A stretch of 64,000 nt of DNA from JABWBD01 sp040768665 (GTDB taxonomy: Bacteria > Planctomycetota > Planctomycetia > Pirellulales > Thermoguttaceae): NCBI GenBank assembly GCA_040768665.1, contig JAXGMN010000062.1, positions 7,835 through 71,834 on the forward strand, read 5' to 3'. Each line of letters begins with the position of its first letter. Position 1 is the first letter of the stretch. Shown one piece after another: positions 53,257 to 61,617 of this stretch. The position numbers were made by a program, and so were the translations under genes. The notes beneath the pieces are model-generated. The model did no database searches and was not told where the DNA came from. It worked only from the letters and a program-made list of their open reading frames with translations.

Positions 53257-53763
53257 TCACCGCGCGGTGGCACGGCCGATCTGAAAAGCGTGCCAGTTCA
53301 CTTCGACCAATGCCGGCTTCAGGTTGTTTGCGATCGCCTGGCGCCAACAATCGACGCCGATGTCGAGATGCCGAGCCAGCACCCCAAGGAGGGCAACGTT
53401 GGCGGTGCGGCGATTGTCCAGCGAGGCCGGATCGATCGCGGCGGGCGCGATCAGCGCACCGCCCTGCCGAAGCAGCCCGCGGTGGACGTCGACCTGATCC
53501 TCGGCCAATACGAGGAGGAAGTCGGCCTCGCCGGGAGGAACCATCGGACTGAACACGCGCCGCCCGAAGCGGACGTCGGTCATTACCGACCCGCCCCGCT
53601 GGCTCATGCCGTGGACCTCGGCTTTCTTGACATCGAGTCCGGCCAGGAAGGCGGCGTCCGCGAGGATGTCGGAAGCGGTGAGGACTCCCTGGCCGCCCAG
53701 TCCGGCCACCACGACATTGGTTACGTCGCCTGAAGGCTTCGAGACACTCATGGCTTTTCTCAT
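53257..53763 (-). CDS. iorB: Indolepyruvate:ferredoxin oxidoreductase, beta subunit
   Basis: 168 aa, the gamma-type domain of 2-oxoacid:ferredoxin oxidoreductases. VVVAGLGGQGVLTASDILAD, VHGMSQRGGSVMTDVRFG and VPPGEADFLLVLAEDQ are the conserved blocks. ATG 53763 overlaps the iorA stop as ATGA, so translation is coupled. With IorA it turns aryl-pyruvates into aryl-acetyl-CoA plus reduced ferredoxin and CO2. Confidence 0.9.
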   Translation of the reverse strand: MRKAMSVSKPSGDVTNVVVAGLGGQGVLTASDILADAAFLAGLDVKKAEVHGMSQRGGSVMTDVRFGRRVFSPMVPPGEADFLLVLAEDQVDVHRGLLRQGGALIAPAAIDPASLDNRRTANVALLGVLARHLDIGVDCWRQAIANNLKPALVEVNWHAFQIGRATAR

Positions 53764-55382
53764 TCCGCCGAAACGGCTGAGCAGGTTTTCGCCGCCGCCG
53801 CGGCCTCTTCATATTGTCTGATCTTGCCGGCGGCCAGCAGGCACGGTTTGCGGGCGACGATCAGTGTCAGCTCATCGATGGCGAGCGCTTCGGTCAGCGC
53901 TCGTTGGAGTGCTTCCGTATCGCGGCTCGGGTCGATCGTAAGAACGTTTTGAATGCCGAGCGAGCGGGCGAGGTCTTCATAGACGATCTTGCCGGTCGGC
54001 CGATGATCAAGCGTACGGCCGGTGCCCGGGTGTTCCTGCAACCCGGTCATGGCGGTGGTGCTGTTGTCGAGAATCAGCACGACATGGCCGGTCGAGGGCG
54101 GGTTGTAGACCATCTCGACCAGTCCCGTGATACCGCTGTGGATAAAGGTGCTGTCGCCGATCACGCTCACGACGCGGCGGGCTTCCGACTCGGGCAGTAC
54201 GTGCCGCAGCCCCAGCCCCATGCCGATGCTCGCCCCCATGCAGACGAGCGTGTCCATCGCTTCCAATGGCGGCAGCACTCCCAGAGAGTAGCAGCCGATA
54301 TCGCCGGCCACAATGCAGTCGAGGTCCTTGAGCACCTGGAACGTGGCGCGGTGGGGGCAGCTCGCGCAGAGCGCAGGCGGCTTGCCGCGGGGCGCAACCG
54401 GCTCGGGCGACACGTCCCCGGCAATAATGCGACGGACGCGGGCGACGTTGAGTTCCCCAAACCGATACATCTCCGGCTTGCCTTCCACGGCAATGCCGGC
54501 GGTGCGGAGCTGTTCCACCAGGTACGGGTCGCCTTCCTCGATCGCGATCAACCGGTCGTGCCGTTCGGCGAATCGGTGGATCCGCTCCAGGGGAAGCGGG
54601 TGGGTGAGGCCGAGTTTGAGGATGCCTGCCTCGGGAGCGGCCTCGCGGACGTGCATCGCCGCGATGCCCGAGGTGACAATGCCCAGTTCCCGGCCGCCGG
54701 GGATCTCCTGATGGAGATCGCAGGTCTCGCCGAAGGCGGCGATCTCCGCCAGCTTCGCTCGCAGTCGACGATGCGCGGGCCGGGCGTTCGCCGGAACCAT
54801 GACGCGCCCGTGAAGGTCGCGCCGGAAGCCCGGTACCAGGGATGTTTGCCGGCCAGCTCGAGGCACGACGACCGTCTTCGAGTGGCATACTCGCGTGGTC
54901 ATCCGCAGGATCACCGGCAACCGCCAGCGTTGCGACAGATCGATCGCCGCCAAGGTGAAGTCATACGACTCCTGCGAATCCGAGGGTTCGAGCATCGGCA
55001 CGGCGGCGGCCAGAGCGAGGCGGCGATTGTCCTGCTCATTCTGGCTGGATGCCATGCCGGGGTCGTCGGCAGAGACGATTACCAGGGGGCCATCGCAGCC
55101 GGTGTAAGCGACGGTGAAAAGCGGGTCGGCGGCCACATTGAGCCCGACATGCTTCATCGTGGCCAACGCCGCCGCCGACCCGAAGGCGGCGCCAATCGCC
55201 ACCTCGAGCGCGACCTTTTCATTGGGGGCCCACTGGGCACGACCGCCGAAGCGCGAGAATGCTTCGAGGATCTCCGTCGACGGCGTGCCCGGATAGCCGG
55301 TGCCCAGGGCGACTCCGGCGTCACGGGCTGCCAGAGCCACTGCTTCGTTGCCGCTGAGGAGCAGTCGTCTTGTTTCGCTCAC
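53760..55382 (-). CDS. iorA: Indolepyruvate:ferredoxin oxidoreductase, alpha subunit, ferredoxin domain missing
   Basis: 540 aa. The N-terminal domain (GTGYPGTPSTEILEAFSRFG, ADDPGMASSQNEQDNR) and the thiamine-diphosphate domain (ALCASCPHRATFQVLKDLDC, VIGDSTFIHSGITGLVEMVY, LDNSTTAMTGLQEHPGTGR) are normal. Typical IorA ends in a two-cluster 4Fe-4S ferredoxin domain with CxxCxxC motifs; here the chain ends after KPCLLAAGKIRQYEEAAAA, with only one further Cys. Electron transfer may thus need another protein. The start overlaps the thioesterase stop as ATGA, and the stop overlaps the iorB start. Confidence 0.92.
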   Translation of the reverse strand: MSETRRLLLSGNEAVALAARDAGVALGTGYPGTPSTEILEAFSRFGGRAQWAPNEKVALEVAIGAAFGSAAALATMKHVGLNVAADPLFTVAYTGCDGPLVIVSADDPGMASSQNEQDNRRLALAAAVPMLEPSDSQESYDFTLAAIDLSQRWRLPVILRMTTRVCHSKTVVVPRAGRQTSLVPGFRRDLHGRVMVPANARPAHRRLRAKLAEIAAFGETCDLHQEIPGGRELGIVTSGIAAMHVREAAPEAGILKLGLTHPLPLERIHRFAERHDRLIAIEEGDPYLVEQLRTAGIAVEGKPEMYRFGELNVARVRRIIAGDVSPEPVAPRGKPPALCASCPHRATFQVLKDLDCIVAGDIGCYSLGVLPPLEAMDTLVCMGASIGMGLGLRHVLPESEARRVVSVIGDSTFIHSGITGLVEMVYNPPSTGHVVLILDNSTTAMTGLQEHPGTGRTLDHRPTGKIVYEDLARSLGIQNVLTIDPSRDTEALQRALTEALAIDELTLIVARKPCLLAAGKIRQYEEAAAAAKTCSAVSAE

Positions 55383-55795
55383 AGGTTCTCCGCGTGCCTT
55401 TCAACGAATTCCGCCAGCCAGGAGGGCGGCCGGATCGGCCTGCCCGCTGAATTGATCACTGCGTGTACGGTCCATCCGCGGCAGACGGGTTGCTCGGTTT
55501 CGGCCGCGCGAATCTCGACATCGAAACGAAATCTCGCCCGACCTGCCAGCGAAAGGGTGGATGCCATCTTCAACAAATCGTCGTATTTCGCCCGGCCAAG
55601 GAATTGAACGTGTGCCTCCACCACCGGCAGCAGGACCCCCTGGTGTTCCATCTCGCGGTAGGTCATGCCGAGGCTTCGCAGCAGTTCGGTCCGGCCGTGC
55701 TCAAACCATTCCAGCGCCCGCGAGTTGTAGTAACTCCCCATTGGGTCCACTTCACTGTAACGGACGCGAAAACAGACGGTGTGGGTGGCGGGCAT
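55379..55795 (-). CDS. Acyl-CoA thioesterase, YbgC/4HBT type
   Basis: 138-aa hot-dog fold enzyme that hydrolyses acyl-CoA. CFRVRYSEVDPMGSYYNSRA, LEWFEHGRTELLRSLGM has the conserved Asp (EVDPMG) and the long helix with Glu. It is the first gene of the operon and overlaps iorA by ATGA. It may release arylacetate from the CoA ester made by IorAB, while PaaK does the reverse. A repeat half (GTAACCGTTCACGAGGCG) lies just upstream at 55819. Confidence 0.88.
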   Translation of the reverse strand: MPATHTVCFRVRYSEVDPMGSYYNSRALEWFEHGRTELLRSLGMTYREMEHQGVLLPVVEAHVQFLGRAKYDDLLKMASTLSLAGRARFRFDVEIRAAETEQPVCRGWTVHAVINSAGRPIRPPSWLAEFVERHAENL

Positions 55796-55818
55796 CGAGC
55801 GGTTTCTGCCTTCCTGCG

Positions 55819-55904
55819 GTAACCGTTCACGAGGCGAAAGCGCGCCGGAACCGTTCTCCGGCGCAAATCCCCATTATCCTTGAGACCGGGGCCGGCAGGT
55901 ACCG
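55819..55904. repeat. Half of a GTAACCGTTCAC palindromic element
   Basis: gtaaccgttcacgaggcgaa (from 55819) matches the left end of the elements at 31909 and 43971; the GGGGACAGGTCC core and the right arm are missing. The following bases (GAACCGTTCTCCGGCGCA) do not fit the family. Confidence 0.5.
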
Positions 55905-56210
55905 CTATTTCGCAGAGTCGGGAATCCCTTGCTTGATGGGGATGCGGGTCGGTTGCTGTCGGTCGCCGATCGAATGGAGAATCATGATCTTCTGCCAGAC
56001 CTTGCGATCCAGTCTTGGATCGCCGCCAGGGCCCGGCGGCGTTTGATCCGCGTCTCCGTCGTGAACAGAAAGAAAATCGCGGCGCCGATCAGCGCCGGAT
56101 CGTTGATTGCCGCCTCGAGCATGCTCTTCGACCTCGCTCAGCCCCCAGAAGGACCGCGTGCGGCGGGGGCGGATTGTCGTCGCCACGGCATCTAATTTGC
56201 GGTTGTCCAT
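55905..56210 (-). pseudogene. Frameshifted small protein remnant
   Basis: Reading the minus strand, MDNRKLDAVATTIRPRRTRS, FWGLSEVEEH opens a protein; the frame then changes and continues as LEAAINDPALIGAAIFFLFT, TETRIKRRRALAAIQDWIA. Together they look like one planctomycete protein of about 80 residues (helical, with a hydrophobic middle) broken by a single frameshift near 56115. I do not recognise the family. It might be repaired by one base change. Confidence 0.4.
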
Positions 56211-56575
56211 CGAAGTCGCTTGCCGTTCTTGGCTCTTCTACTGTTCATGCTGGGGCTGATGTCGCTCTTCGGTTACAGTTTAGCGGTCAGCCAGGGGGTC
56301 TTGACCTTTAACTTGCGGGCCGCTGCGCGTGGCCGGGACGACGTTGACGCCGGCAATCGGCGTCAAAAGCGAACGATCGGCTTTCGCTCGTTGCCTCGCG
56401 ACATCACGCGATACAACGCCCCGGCACATTCGACACGGCCTCCTGAAGGTCGTTGCGGCTGGCAAGGGCTGTGATAGCCAAATGATCGGTTGTTCCCCAG
56501 CATTTGCCACCCACGACCCATCTGATAGCTCGCCGGGTTGTGGCGAGAAAACGATCTCGATCATCCTTGAGAGTC
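56211..56575. other. Unassigned region
   Basis: About 360 bases with weak open frames on both strands (for example MPFLALLLFMLGLMSLFGYS on plus, which looks hydrophobic but has no ribosome binding site). I cannot support a gene here. Confidence 0.35.
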
Positions 56576-57008
56576 TCACGGCATCGGGGCTGCGGCAAAT
56601 GGACTAACCACCGTCACGCCATCGTAATCCTGACCAGCATTCAGGTCTTCACTATAAAGTGTGCCGCACCCCCAACTGTTTGGCTGTCGCAACAATGGCG
56701 GCATCCCGGTAACCGAGCTGAAATCGCCGGTGCAGTTGGATGGCGGCGCGAACCAGATCGGCCGTCAGTGGCAAAGTCGGGTAAGTGAGCCAAGTCTCGA
56801 CCAGGGCCGCAGCGTCAGCGCTGTCGAGTCGGAATGGACGTCTGGGCGAGATGGCGTTGACGAAGAACTCCGCCGCGACCTGAATCGACCAGCCCCAGGG
56901 CTCGGACAGGAGGAGTTGCTGCGCCCGCTCGCGCTTCGAGGCCGACGCTGGGTCTTCGTCGATCGTGTACAGCAGGATGTTGGTGTCAACGAAGGCTTCC
57001 GCGTTCAT
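56576..57008 (-). pseudogene. vapC: VapC-type PIN toxin with frameshift near its end
   Basis: MNAEAFVDTNILLYTIDED opens a PIN ribonuclease with its first Asp; the frame runs to HRRFQLGYRDAAIVATAKQL but then meets a stop after GVRHTL. One base less in the GGGGG run (56668-56672 on plus) restores GCGTLYSEDLNAGQDYDGVT, VVSPF, the normal end including the last acidic residue (SEDL). So either the toxin is inactivated, the G-run is a switch, or the base is a sequencing error. The antitoxin gene overlaps its start. Confidence 0.75.
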
Positions 57009-57246
57009 AAAGCTCCTCGCGCGGAATCTTTCTTCCCATGCGGAAGCCCTCTATGGTTCGGAAGAGCTCCCGCATCCGAGCACGCGCGGCGGTCAATGCC
57101 TCGTCGTCAACGTGTGTGGACGCTTCGTTGGACCGGACCTTAGGGCTAATGGTCACTTCCACCTCGGTTCCAGGGGCAAATGGCACGCCGACCACGCGCA
57201 CTTCCCCCTCCGCCTGCACCATGGCCGATGTTTCATACGCGGTCAT
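56986..57246 (-). CDS. vapB: VapB-type antitoxin, 86 aa
   Basis: MTAYETSAMVQAEGEVRVVG, VPFAPGTEVEVTIS opens a short swapped-hairpin (AbrB-like) DNA-binding domain; the C-terminal half (LTAARARMRELFRTIEGFRM, GRKIPREELYERG) is the toxin-wrapping tail. It overlaps the toxin start by 23 bases, the usual arrangement. Expected to neutralise VapC and repress the operon. Confidence 0.8.
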   Translation of the reverse strand: MTAYETSAMVQAEGEVRVVGVPFAPGTEVEVTISPKVRSNEASTHVDDEALTAARARMRELFRTIEGFRMGRKIPREELYERGSLR

Positions 57247-57447
57247 AGCTGCTTCCCCGTTTGTTGGGGGCGTCTGGTCATTGGTATCTCACTCTGATAT
57301 CTCAACGGCCAGTCCGCTTCCGTTCCGTCTCCCGAAAAGCACGCCGAAGCGCGCCAGCGCTTCCCGTGAGACGTTTCCGACACCCCCTTCCAGGATACCG
57401 TGCCGCGTGACTCGGGGCAACCAGCGCGGTCTCGAACGCAGCACTCC

Positions 57448-57685
57448 CTACTTCCTGTCTGCCGCCAGCACCGAAATAAATGCCTTTTGCGGTATCCGGA
57501 CCTGGCCGACCTGGTTCATCTTCGCCTTGCCTTTCTTCTGCTTCTCCAGCAGCTTCTTCTTGCAGGTCACGTCGCCGCCGTAGCACTTGGCCGTCACATC
57601 CTTGCGATTCGTGTGCAGGACCTTCTGGTGAGAGCGATCGGGATAATCGATTGACAGTCGGTCGAGATATTCGATGGGATGCTTG
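57448..57685 (-). pseudogene. lepA: 3' fragment of lepA (EF4)
   Basis: The minus strand encodes HPIEYLDRLSIDYPDRSHQK, VLHTNRKDVTAKCYGGDVT, CKKKLLEKQKKGKAKMNQVG, QVRIPQKAFISVLAADRK: the C-terminal end of elongation factor 4, a ribosome back-translocase. The similarity stops abruptly near 57690, close to the left side of the transposon. No upstream part of the gene is present. This is a remnant of a second copy or a gene cut by the transposon. Confidence 0.75.
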
Positions 57686-57782
57686 CGGTTTGACGGACAG
57701 CCGAAGTACCGGTGGCCTCTTCTCTGTTGGGATGTGGGGGCGGAAGTCGGCTATTGGATCCGCTCCGAGGTCTCCGGCGTCA

Positions 57783-58097
57783 TCACCAGCGGTAGATCCA
57801 GGGTACTTGGCGACCGAGCGATTGGCATAGGTCGATCGCCGCTGGATACAGGTGCAGCCGGGTAAAGGCCGCCCAAAGCTCGAGCTGGTTGCCTTGACTG
57901 TGACACTTGTGGCAGCGGTAGCGGCGTGTTGCCACGTTCACGGAGAAGACGCGACTACGGCCGGGACTCGATGGATGCAACGGGCAAGGACCGTACCACT
58001 GATCGCCGGTTCGGCTCGACGGTTCAAAGCCCAGCAAGTCCAGGACGTCTTCCATCGAGATTTCCTCGCGAAGTATGGCGAAGTCGATCCCGGGCAT
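57783..58097 (-). CDS. CHC2-type zinc-finger (DnaG-like) protein, 104 aa
   Basis: Residues 8-100 have the primase zinc-binding fold: ISMEDVLDLLGFEPSSRTGD, QWYGPCPLHPSSPGRSRVFS, VNVATRRYRCHKCHSQGNQL, with C-x2-H (CPLH) and C-x2-C (CHKC) as zinc ligands. The catalytic TOPRIM domain of DnaG is missing, so it is not a primase by itself. It is the last gene of the transposon. A 105-base gap separates it from the RepA-like ATPase. It might load or mark DNA for the element. Confidence 0.8.
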   Translation of the reverse strand: MPGIDFAILREEISMEDVLDLLGFEPSSRTGDQWYGPCPLHPSSPGRSRVFSVNVATRRYRCHKCHSQGNQLELWAAFTRLHLYPAAIDLCQSLGRQVPWIYRW

Positions 58098-58202
58098 CGT
58101 TCTTTCCTTTGGCGGTAGCCGATTGGTGGAAGAAAGAGCGTCCGGACCGTTCCGTTCCCTTTTTCTCCATAGGGGGAACGGGAACGATCCGGCCGGATGC
58201 CA

Positions 58203-59153
58203 TCAGTCGAGGCGTTGCCAGCCGCCTTGTGTGCGGCGGAGGCGGCCGGCCCGCTCCAACGATTCCAGGGCGTCGCCAAGACGCTCATTCTTGACGGCAA
58301 GTGCCTCGCGGAGTTTGGCCCGCGTGAGCACGACGCCCTCGGCCAGCAGCGAGAGCACCTGCTCCGAGAGGCTGCGTTGTGGCGGATCGTGGACTTCGCT
58401 CACGACCTCCAGATGGGTTGTGTCGGCGTCGCCGGCCACCAGATCGAGATAGACCGGCGGCGATGCCGGCGCGGCGCGGTGCTCGCTGACCAAGAGCAAG
58501 CGATCCTTGACGCGTCTGAGGTAGAGGTTCGAGTCGCCGAAGGCGTGCAAGTCCCCGGAGCCGCGAAGCGACTGGCCGGCGGCCACGCCCGCGGCGTTCT
58601 TCCGCGTGTGATGCACCAGCATCACCGACAGGTCCAGTTGCCGCTGAAGCTCGCGAATGTAGGCCAACAACCCGGCGACTTCGCCGGCGCTGTTTTCGTC
58701 GATGCCGTGCAGCCTCACCAACGGGTCCAACAGCAGCAGTCGCGGCTTGAGCCGCTGGGCCGTCTGGTAGAGTTGTCGGCGGTGCGGATCGCGATCCAGC
58801 CGGAGCGTGGGGGCGGTGATGACATCGATCTCCACCCGCTCCAGGGCCAGGCCGCGATGCCGGGCCATGCCCTCGACGCGTTGGCGGACGATTGGCAGCG
58901 CGTCCTCGGCCAGGTAGACCAGCACGGGGCCGGGTTGCGGGACGCGGTAGCGCCCCAGGCAGGCCGTGCCGGTAGCCACGCTCAAGGCCAGGTCCAACCC
59001 CAGCCAGGTCTTCGAGCACTTCGGCGCCCCGCCGATCACGCCGACCGACGAGGCGCCCCACAACTGTTCCACCAGCCAGGGCTGAGGGCGGCTTTCGCGG
59101 GGGATCTCTCCGATCCGCACCACCGGAAGCGGCGAGTTGGAATTCACCACCAT
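58203..59153 (-). CDS. RepA-like AAA ATPase (AAA_25 family)
   Basis: 316 aa. VGVIGGAPKCSKTWLGLDLA is the Walker A motif in the form G-x3-P-K-x2-K-T-W (the usual Gly before KT is Ser/Cys). VYLAEDALPIVRQRV and RLLLLDPLVRLHGIDEN (Walker B) follow, with VMLVHHTRKN sensor region, as in hexameric replicative helicases of the RepA/RSF1010 type. The last 70 residues look like a winged helix (SEQVLSLLAEGVVLTRAKLR, EALAVKN). It ends one base before the ATPase gene begins, so it belongs to the same transcript. Role in transposition is unknown. Confidence 0.85.
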   Translation of the reverse strand: MVVNSNSPLPVVRIGEIPRESRPQPWLVEQLWGASSVGVIGGAPKCSKTWLGLDLALSVATGTACLGRYRVPQPGPVLVYLAEDALPIVRQRVEGMARHRGLALERVEIDVITAPTLRLDRDPHRRQLYQTAQRLKPRLLLLDPLVRLHGIDENSAGEVAGLLAYIRELQRQLDLSVMLVHHTRKNAAGVAAGQSLRGSGDLHAFGDSNLYLRRVKDRLLLVSEHRAAPASPPVYLDLVAGDADTTHLEVVSEVHDPPQRSLSEQVLSLLAEGVVLTRAKLREALAVKNERLGDALESLERAGRLRRTQGGWQRLD

Positions 59154-59154
59154 C

Positions 59155-60000
59155 TCAGGCCCTCGCTTTCTTCTTGGAGGACGCCCGCGGCCGTGCCGGC
59201 TGAAATGCCTCCAGGTAGGACTTTTCGTCGAGCTGGGCGACTTCGTGGGCCATGCCGTAGGCCAACAGTTCGCCGCCCAGGGTCATCAGCAGCCGGTAGT
59301 TGCCGGCGGCGTGGTCGACCAGCGTGTCGCGCAGTTCGTGCGTCATCAGCGTGGCGTTGCCGGCCTTGGCCAGCGCGTGGCTCAACAGTTCCGAGAGTTC
59401 CTCGCGCGAAGCGGCTTCGGTGGTCAGCCGCGTGCGGATCCGGCTGGCCAGCGGCACCAGGTCGGGATGCCGCAGCCGTTCCAGGAGCCGGCCGTCTCCG
59501 GCAAGCACCACGGTCAATAGCGATCTGGCGTCGAAGTCGGCGCTGGAGAGAATCCGCAACTCGTTCAACACTTCCACGCTCATCTCCTGGGCTTCGTCGA
59601 CCAAGAGCACCGGCTTGATGCGGGAGGAGGTCAGGTGAGCCCGCCAGCGTTCGCGGAGCGCTTTGAACCCGCCCCAACGGTTCCAGGGAGTGAGTTTCAC
59701 CGAGAAGACATCGCCCAACTCCCGATAGAAGTCGGCGGGACGCGACTGCGGCCTTTCGAGCACACCGACCACCACGTCTCGCAGCGCCGCGAGGCGCTCG
59801 GCCACGATCCGCAGCGCCACCGACTTGCCGGTTCCCGACTCGCCCGAGATCAAGGCGAAGCCGCCTTCCTGGACCAGTTGCTCGACGCGCCAGGCGAAGT
59901 TCTCGACCGCTGCGGTCGCCAGCAGTCCTTCGCTGGGAAGTTCCGGCGAGAAGGGGTTCCATTTCAGTCCCCACAGCGATAAGAGTCTCTTGGCATTCAT
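59155..60000 (-). CDS. ExeA/TniB-type AAA+ ATPase of the transposon
   Basis: 281 aa. Start MNAKRLLSLWGLKWNPFSPE is typical of ExeA/TniB proteins. Walker A GESGTGKSVALR (about 52-63), Walker B PVLLVDEAQEM, sensor region LLTVVLAGDGRLLERLRHPD and LVPLASRIRTRL are intact. In Tn5053- and Tn7-like elements such ATPases (TniB, TnsC) select target DNA and activate the transposase. ATG 60000 overlaps the end of the transposase gene by four bases (ATGA), so they are coupled. Confidence 0.9.
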   Translation of the reverse strand: MNAKRLLSLWGLKWNPFSPELPSEGLLATAAVENFAWRVEQLVQEGGFALISGESGTGKSVALRIVAERLAALRDVVVGVLERPQSRPADFYRELGDVFSVKLTPWNRWGGFKALRERWRAHLTSSRIKPVLLVDEAQEMSVEVLNELRILSSADFDARSLLTVVLAGDGRLLERLRHPDLVPLASRIRTRLTTEAASREELSELLSHALAKAGNATLMTHELRDTLVDHAAGNYRLLMTLGGELLAYGMAHEVAQLDEKSYLEAFQPARPRASSKKKARA

Positions 60001-61511
60001 GGTGTTTCTCCTTGGGTGGAAGGCGGATTCTTGGGGAGGTACGCCGGCGGGAGTCCTCTGGCCGAGTACTCGTCGAGGATGCGCTTCAGAAGCGGCGGCA
60101 GTTGCTTGTCGCCAGGCGATTGGGCGGACTTCGGCTGCTCCGGATCGTCCTGGCCGGCAGGCGGCTTCTCGTCGGTCGTCACGCGGTCGTCGCGCTGGAA
60201 GAGCAATCGCTGGCCGTCGGCGTTGGCCTGGCGGTCCAGCGGATACAGGGGCGAGAGAAGGGTTCCGCTGCGAGGATCGACCAGATCGACCCGGCGGAGG
60301 TCCCAGCGGGCGTAGCGCACCGAGACCTTGCGGAAGTGGCGATAGCGTCCGGGGATCTCGAAACGCACGCCGTCCAGGGAGATCGTCCCGTCACTGATTC
60401 GCTGAGTCCTTGAGACCTCCATGCGAAATGCGTCGCGAAGGGCGTCCGAGGAAGGACTGGGCCGCAGCACGTCGCGCGCTTGAGCGAAACGTTCCACGGG
60501 CGAGCAGCCGATCTCGCGGTGCGGCCTGCGGTTGTACTCGATTTCCAGCCACGCCTGGGTGACTTCGTTGAGGAACTCCAGCGAGAGTTCCGGCACGCCG
60601 TCGAGCATCTCCATCAGGCGTCCTTCGAGGGTCGCCCAGAAGCACTCCTGCTTGCCGTTCTGGTAGGGCGAATACGGCAGCGTCTTCTCGTGCACGATCC
60701 CCAGTCGCTGGAGCCCTTCGATGAATTCCTCGGCGATCATCGCTCCCCCGCCGTCGGTCATGAACGCTCGGGGAAGACCACGTTTCTGGATCCCCTGGGA
60801 GAGCCCGTGGACGAGATCCTCGGTGGTCTCGGAGAGGTACCACTGCAGATGGCAGCCCAGTCGCGAATGATCGTCGAGGATGCCCAGGGCGATGGGAGGC
60901 TGCCAGCGGCCGCCGGGCGTGAGGACCTTCAGCCGGCCGTGGTGGAAGTCGCTGTGCCACAGCGAGCCGACGTACTCGGCTTCGTAGCTGCGGATCTCGC
61001 GTTGTTCGCGGCGTTTGGCTGCCTCGATTTCGCCGGGACGCCCCTTGACGCGTGCCCGCCGCTTGCGGAGCATGCCGTGGGCCTGCATGTAGCGCCGGAC
61101 CGTCGGGTACGATCGCATCGGTCCCATCAAAGGATCGGCCTTGACCGCCGCGGCCAGGTTGTCGAAGTGCAGTTGGTAGGTCCAGTGCGGATGGGCGTCG
61201 TACTGCTGGGCCAGTTGCTGGATCAGGGGTGCAGGCAGGGAGACTTTGCCGCAGTCCTTGCGCACGGCGCGTTGGAGGACTTGGAGGGGGTCATCCTTCT
61301 CTCGACACTTGTAGAACCACCGTTCGATGGTGACGGGGGAGAAACGGACCTCGCGGGCACTGACCGGGTGAGTCCAGGTCTTGGCGGCGAGGGATTGGAG
61401 GGCAGCCTTGAGTTCTCCGCGCGCAGGGGGCGAGCTCAAGAGCGAGCCCACCACCGAGAAGCGAAAGCGTGCCCACAAGGCTGCGGTTGAGGATTCGGGT
61501 TTTTTGGTCAT
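59997..61511 (-). CDS. rve-type DDE transposase
   Basis: 504 aa. An N-terminal DNA-binding part (VTIERWFYKCREKDDPLQVL) is followed by the RNase-H-fold core with acidic residues in LWHSDFHHGRLK, RAFMTDGGGAMIAEEFIEGL and SPYQNGKQECFWATLEGRLM (D, D, E, with about 35 residues between the last two). The C-terminal part (ISDGTISLDGVRFEIPGRYR) has the beta-barrel of Mu-like transposases. It makes the breaks and joins for transposition. Nearest relatives by layout are TniA/TnsB and IS481-type enzymes. Confidence 0.9.
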   Translation of the reverse strand: MTKKPESSTAALWARFRFSVVGSLLSSPPARGELKAALQSLAAKTWTHPVSAREVRFSPVTIERWFYKCREKDDPLQVLQRAVRKDCGKVSLPAPLIQQLAQQYDAHPHWTYQLHFDNLAAAVKADPLMGPMRSYPTVRRYMQAHGMLRKRRARVKGRPGEIEAAKRREQREIRSYEAEYVGSLWHSDFHHGRLKVLTPGGRWQPPIALGILDDHSRLGCHLQWYLSETTEDLVHGLSQGIQKRGLPRAFMTDGGGAMIAEEFIEGLQRLGIVHEKTLPYSPYQNGKQECFWATLEGRLMEMLDGVPELSLEFLNEVTQAWLEIEYNRRPHREIGCSPVERFAQARDVLRPSPSSDALRDAFRMEVSRTQRISDGTISLDGVRFEIPGRYRHFRKVSVRYARWDLRRVDLVDPRSGTLLSPLYPLDRQANADGQRLLFQRDDRVTTDEKPPAGQDDPEQPKSAQSPGDKQLPPLLKRILDEYSARGLPPAYLPKNPPSTQGETP

Positions 61512-61617
61512 AGATCTCCTCGCGAATCGGTTGAAAACGACTGGAAGACGACACTACGACCAGACTAATTCCATCCGCCAAGATGCTCGACGCGCATCTT
61601 CTGCGGGCGGATCGGAA

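Noticed and set aside
53192..53812. Upstream 200-codon extension of phenylacetate-CoA ligase
   Set aside because: It overlaps all of iorB, is Arg-rich without domains, and the ligase fold starts at 53191.
56211..56575. Small membrane protein starting MPFLALLLFMLGLM
   Set aside because: No ribosome binding site, Arg-rich tail, and it lies between two broken genes.
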